A DNA stretch of 7,241 bases from positions 1 to 7,241 of the forward strand of contig JAGGWM010000142.1 in assembly GCA_021157445.1 (NCBI GenBank), written 5' to 3'. Origin of the DNA: Thermococcus sp. Lineage in GTDB: Archaea > Methanobacteriota_B > Thermococci > Thermococcales > Thermococcaceae. Shown one piece after another: positions 4,997 to 7,241 of this stretch; within the stretch, counting starts at the first letter, position 1, and each line of letters begins with the position of its first letter. Made by a program: the position numbers and the translations under genes. Below the pieces are notes generated by a model. It was not told the origin of the DNA. It did not search any database and saw only the letters and a list, made by a program, of their open reading frames with translations.

Positions 4997-5755
4997 ATGA
5001 GGAAAGCAATAAAGAGGAGTGAAGTAAAGCGAAAGATTTTGCAGGAACTTCGAAAAGGAGGTATAGTTTCTGGAGATGATCTCGCGTCGAATCTTGGAAT
5101 CTCCCGCGTGGCCGTCTGGAAGCACATAAAAGAGCTTAGAGCATTGGGGTATGAAATAGTATCCACTCCCAAGGGATACAGACTCCTCAAAAGCCCAAAC
5201 AAGCCATATCCTTGGGAGCTTGAATTTGAAAGCTATTATTTTACAGAGGTCAGCTCCACCATGGATGTTGCGAAGGAGCTTGCAAGGAAAGGGTTAGACA
5301 AGGTATTTGTCATTGCCGAAACACAGAAAAAAGGAAGAGGTAGATTGGGCAGAGAATGGGAGTCCCAAAGGGGAGGCCTTTATTTCTCATTTGTTCTGAG
5401 GCCCAATTTATCTTTAAAAGAGGTCGATAAAATATTAGTTCCCGTATCCAAAGCCATATTCGAAACTTTGAGAGAATACTTCCTCTCCTCAGATATAACC
5501 CCAAATTATGACGTTTTTGTAAATGGAAAGAAAATAGCGGGAATCTTGGTTGAAGCAGAAGGAGAAATTGACAAAGTGGAATACGTTATCATTGGAGTTG
5601 GCGTAAACGTTAACAACTCCCCGCCTGAAGGAGCCACTTCGATGAGGAATGAACTTGGCCAAGAAGTCAATCTACTTGAGTTCACAAAGAAGCTTTTCGA
5701 GAGAATCTATCATAACCTTTCAGACAATTTTTTAAGCTCTCCCTCTAATCCTTGA
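4997..5755 (+). CDS. birA: BirA-like protein: HTH plus truncated, altered biotin ligase domain
   Basis: A 252-residue protein. Residues 9-63 form an HTH_11 winged helix (ILQELRKGGIVSGDDLASNLG, then SRVAVWKHIKELRALGYEI and STPKGYRLL). The BPL/LplA catalytic fold follows: FTEVSSTMDVAKEL (82-95), the nucleotide loop GRGRLGREWES (113-123), GKKIAGILVE (177-186) and GVGVNVN (200-206). Two departures are clear. KWPNDV reads ITPNYDV (167-173), losing the conserved Lys and Trp and adding Tyr171. The roughly 50-60-residue C-terminal SH3-like domain is absent: the frame stops at 5755, 3 nt before bioM. The ends are intact, so a frameshift is unlikely. Bifunctional BirA proteins biotinylate carboxylases and repress biotin genes; this one may favour regulation. 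It is first in an operon with bioM and bioN and is divergent from bioY. Confidence 0.9.
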   Translation: MRKAIKRSEVKRKILQELRKGGIVSGDDLASNLGISRVAVWKHIKELRALGYEIVSTPKGYRLLKSPNKPYPWELEFESYYFTEVSSTMDVAKELARKGLDKVFVIAETQKKGRGRLGREWESQRGGLYFSFVLRPNLSLKEVDKILVPVSKAIFETLREYFLSSDITPNYDVFVNGKKIAGILVEAEGEIDKVEYVIIGVGVNVNNSPPEGATSMRNELGQEVNLLEFTKKLFERIYHNLSDNFLSSPSNP

Positions 5756-5758
5756 AAG

Positions 5759-6547
5759 ATGATAGAGGTAAGGAATCTATGGCATGTCTACGAGGGGAAA
5801 AAAGAGGCCTTAAAGGGAGTCAGCTTAACTTTCGGAAACGAGATTATAGCCCTAGTTGGGCCTAATGGTTCTGGAAAAACAACTCTAGCAAAACATTTGA
5901 ACGGACTTTTAAAACCAACAAAAGGAGAAGTCATAGTGGATGGGATGGACACCAGAAAACATAGCGTTGCTGAGCTTGCGAGGATTGTTGGTTACGTTTT
6001 TCAGAATCCAGAGCACATGTTCTTTGAGGAGAATGTATTTAAGGAAGTGGCCTTCGGTCCTAGAAACCTCGGCCTTTCGGAGAGAGAGGTTGAAGAGAGA
6101 GTCGAATGGGCATTAAGACAGGTCAACCTCGAGGCCTACGAGGATCGCTCACCTTACTCCCTCAGTGGTGGAGAAAAACAGCGCTTGGCCATAGCCTGTA
6201 TCTTGGCTATGAAGCCCAAATACATAATTCTCGATGAACCTACAACCGGACTTGATGAAAAAAATACCGAAAGAGTGAAAGAGGTTATCAGGAAGCTTTA
6301 CAAAGAAGGGCATGGAATTCTCTTAATAACCCATGAGATGGATTTGGTTCTTGAACTAGCGGAGAGGGTTGTGCTTTTATATCAGGGAAAGAAAGCTTTT
6401 GATGGAGATGTTGAGGAGTTTTTTGGACTCGATTTGAGAGAGCATGGCTTGGATTTACCGAGACTTCTCACAATTAGCAAAGAAGCAGGTTTGGGATTTG
6501 TCAGGAGTGTTGAAGAGTTTGTAAACGCTTTGGGGATGAGAATATGA
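5759..6547 (+). CDS. bioM: ECF transporter ATPase for biotin uptake (BioM/EcfA)
   Basis: A 262-residue CbiO/EcfA-type ABC ATPase with all functional motifs: Walker A GPNGSGKTT (34-42), Q-loop FQNPEHMFFEENVFKEVAFGP (Gln82; the NPEH/FEE/VAFGP pattern is characteristic of ECF ATPases), signature SLSGGEKQR (134-142), Walker B YIILDEPTTGLD (155-166), and switch His192 (LLITHEMD). It hydrolyses ATP on the cytoplasmic face to drive the EcfT-BioY complex. A single A-component gene here suggests a homodimer, as in BioMNY systems. The start is 3 nt after the birA stop with only a weak purine-rich site, so translation is likely coupled. Use of this module by other S components elsewhere in the genome cannot be excluded, hence the symbol rests partly on context. 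Confidence 0.95.
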   Translation: MIEVRNLWHVYEGKKEALKGVSLTFGNEIIALVGPNGSGKTTLAKHLNGLLKPTKGEVIVDGMDTRKHSVAELARIVGYVFQNPEHMFFEENVFKEVAFGPRNLGLSEREVEERVEWALRQVNLEAYEDRSPYSLSGGEKQRLAIACILAMKPKYIILDEPTTGLDEKNTERVKEVIRKLYKEGHGILLITHEMDLVLELAERVVLLYQGKKAFDGDVEEFFGLDLREHGLDLPRLLTISKEAGLGFVRSVEEFVNALGMRI

Positions 6548-7241
6548 TGTATACGTTATACCTTGAGAGAGACTCATTCCTCCACCGTCTTGATCCGAGA
6601 GTGAAGATAATAGGCTCTTTCTTCGGTGTAGTTGCCCTAATTCTTTTCAACTCTCCAGTTTTACTCGCCTCTCTTTTCCTTCTAATAGTTCTTACCCTTG
6701 TTATTCTTGGCAAGATAACCCTCAAAGAAGTCTTCAAGGTTCTTAAACCCCTCATCCCGATCTCTGTGATTGCAATGATTATATGGCCATTTATCCTGAA
6801 GCCTTGGTATTTTGGCCTCTTTATAGGTTTTGGCTATGGAATAAGGCTTCTTTCGGTTGCCCTGCTCACTCTAGGCCTAATAATGACAACTCCACAAAGG
6901 GATCTCATTCTTGGTTTCATTAAGATGGGAATGCCCTATGAAATTGGTCTCACCTTAACCATAGCCCTCCGCTACATACCTACCCTCTATATGCTAGCAC
7001 AGACGATAATGGATGCTCAAAAGTCTAGGGGACTTGAGCTTGAAAGGGGCAACTTCATCCAAAAGGCCAAAAATACAATCCCCGTTCTAATTCCCTTGAT
7101 AGTTGCATCAATAAAAACCGCGCACGAGCTCAGCATAGCGCTGGAGAGCAGGGCATTTGGAGCGAGCAAAAGGAGGACTTTTCTCCACAACATCAAGATG
7201 GAAATGAAAGACTACATTGCTTTGGGAATAACCCTTGCCTC
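6544..7241 (+). CDS. bioN: ECF transporter transmembrane protein (BioN/EcfT), 3' end outside window
   Basis: This frame is open to the window edge (232 codons seen) and begins at an ATG overlapping the bioM stop as ATGA; the next codon is also ATG (6547). GGGGATGAG just upstream may act as ribosome site. The N-terminus YTLYLERDSFLHRLDPRVK is typical of EcfT/CbiQ, followed by several hydrophobic helices (about residues 24-38, 40-56, 69-86, 89-115). Both coupling motifs of the cytoplasmic helices are present: AQKSRGLE (Ser161-Arg162-Gly163) and LESRAFGA (Ser202-Arg203-Ala204); these Arg-containing motifs insert into grooves of the ATPases. It is the scaffold joining BioY to BioM. Roughly 30 residues are probably missing at the C-terminus. 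Confidence 0.94.
   Translation, partial: MMYTLYLERDSFLHRLDPRVKIIGSFFGVVALILFNSPVLLASLFLLIVLTLVILGKITLKEVFKVLKPLIPISVIAMIIWPFILKPWYFGLFIGFGYGIRLLSVALLTLGLIMTTPQRDLILGFIKMGMPYEIGLTLTIALRYIPTLYMLAQTIMDAQKSRGLELERGNFIQKAKNTIPVLIPLIVASIKTAHELSIALESRAFGASKRRTFLHNIKMEMKDYIALGITLA

Noticed and set aside
4927..5202. Minus-strand frame covering the bio intergenic region and birA N-terminus
   Set aside because: It overlaps the bioY promoter/operator and the clearly coding HTH of birA; no recognisable content.
5700..5760. Frameshift or truncation artefact removing the BirA C-terminal domain
   Set aside because: bioM begins 3 nt after the birA stop with a family-typical N-terminus, so there is no room for leftover C-terminal coding sequence.
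6501..6755. Minus-strand 84-codon frame across the bioM-bioN junction
   Set aside because: Antisense to two well-supported ECF transporter genes; arginine-rich shadow frame without motifs.
1..7241. CRISPR arrays, insertion sequences, tRNA genes
   Set aside because: No spaced direct repeats, transposase-like frames, or tRNA cloverleaf signatures were seen on either strand.

Overview
The window looks like chromosome from a hyperthermophilic archaeon of the Thermococcales (Pyrococcus/Thermococcus). The grounds are TATA/BRE promoters placed about 25 bp before expected transcript starts, GGTGA-type Shine-Dalgarno sites 4-6 nt before several starts, tightly packed AT-leaning genes, and family content typical of the order (Lrp/AsnC, ArsR, JAMM protease, MazG, DUF92, an ECF biotin importer). 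A canonical archaeal box C/D guide RNA supports this. Species was not determined.

Layout. Positions 1-576 (+) hold the 3' part of a SPOUT-fold RNA methylase-like gene. Between it and a convergent DUF92 membrane protein gene (623-1327, -) lies a box C/D sRNA on the minus strand; its box C contains the DUF92 stop codon. Next, all on the minus strand, come an Lrp/AsnC regulator (1417-1866), a MazG-like pyrophosphohydrolase (1979-2278) just downstream of an ArsR-type regulator with a CVC metal motif (2304-2681), and a translationally coupled pair: an unrecognised protein (3110-3712) followed by a JAMM/MPN+ protease (2745-3113). A divergent plus-strand gene (3795-4388) encodes a degenerate MobA-like nucleotidyltransferase and appears to be leaderless.

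The right third, 4385-7241, is a coherent biotin-uptake locus. bioY (-) is divergent from birA-bioM-bioN (+; bioN runs off the window). The intergenic region carries an inverted repeat GTTAACC-N14-GGTTAAC that matches the known BirA operator layout and brackets the bioY TATA box. The BirA-like protein has an N-terminal DNA-binding domain, but its KWPND catalytic motif is altered and it lacks the usual C-terminal domain. It may therefore act mainly as a biotin-responsive regulator of the importer and not as the housekeeping ligase.

The most notable items are the sRNA with a guide complementary to the universally conserved UCCUAAGGU segment of 23S rRNA, the BirA-like regulator with its operator, the degenerate MobA-like protein, and the JAMM protease coupled to an unknown partner. 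Several gene starts are placed downstream of the longest possible ORF because the ribosome binding site lies between the first and second candidate start codons. No stretch over 300 bases lacks a gene.
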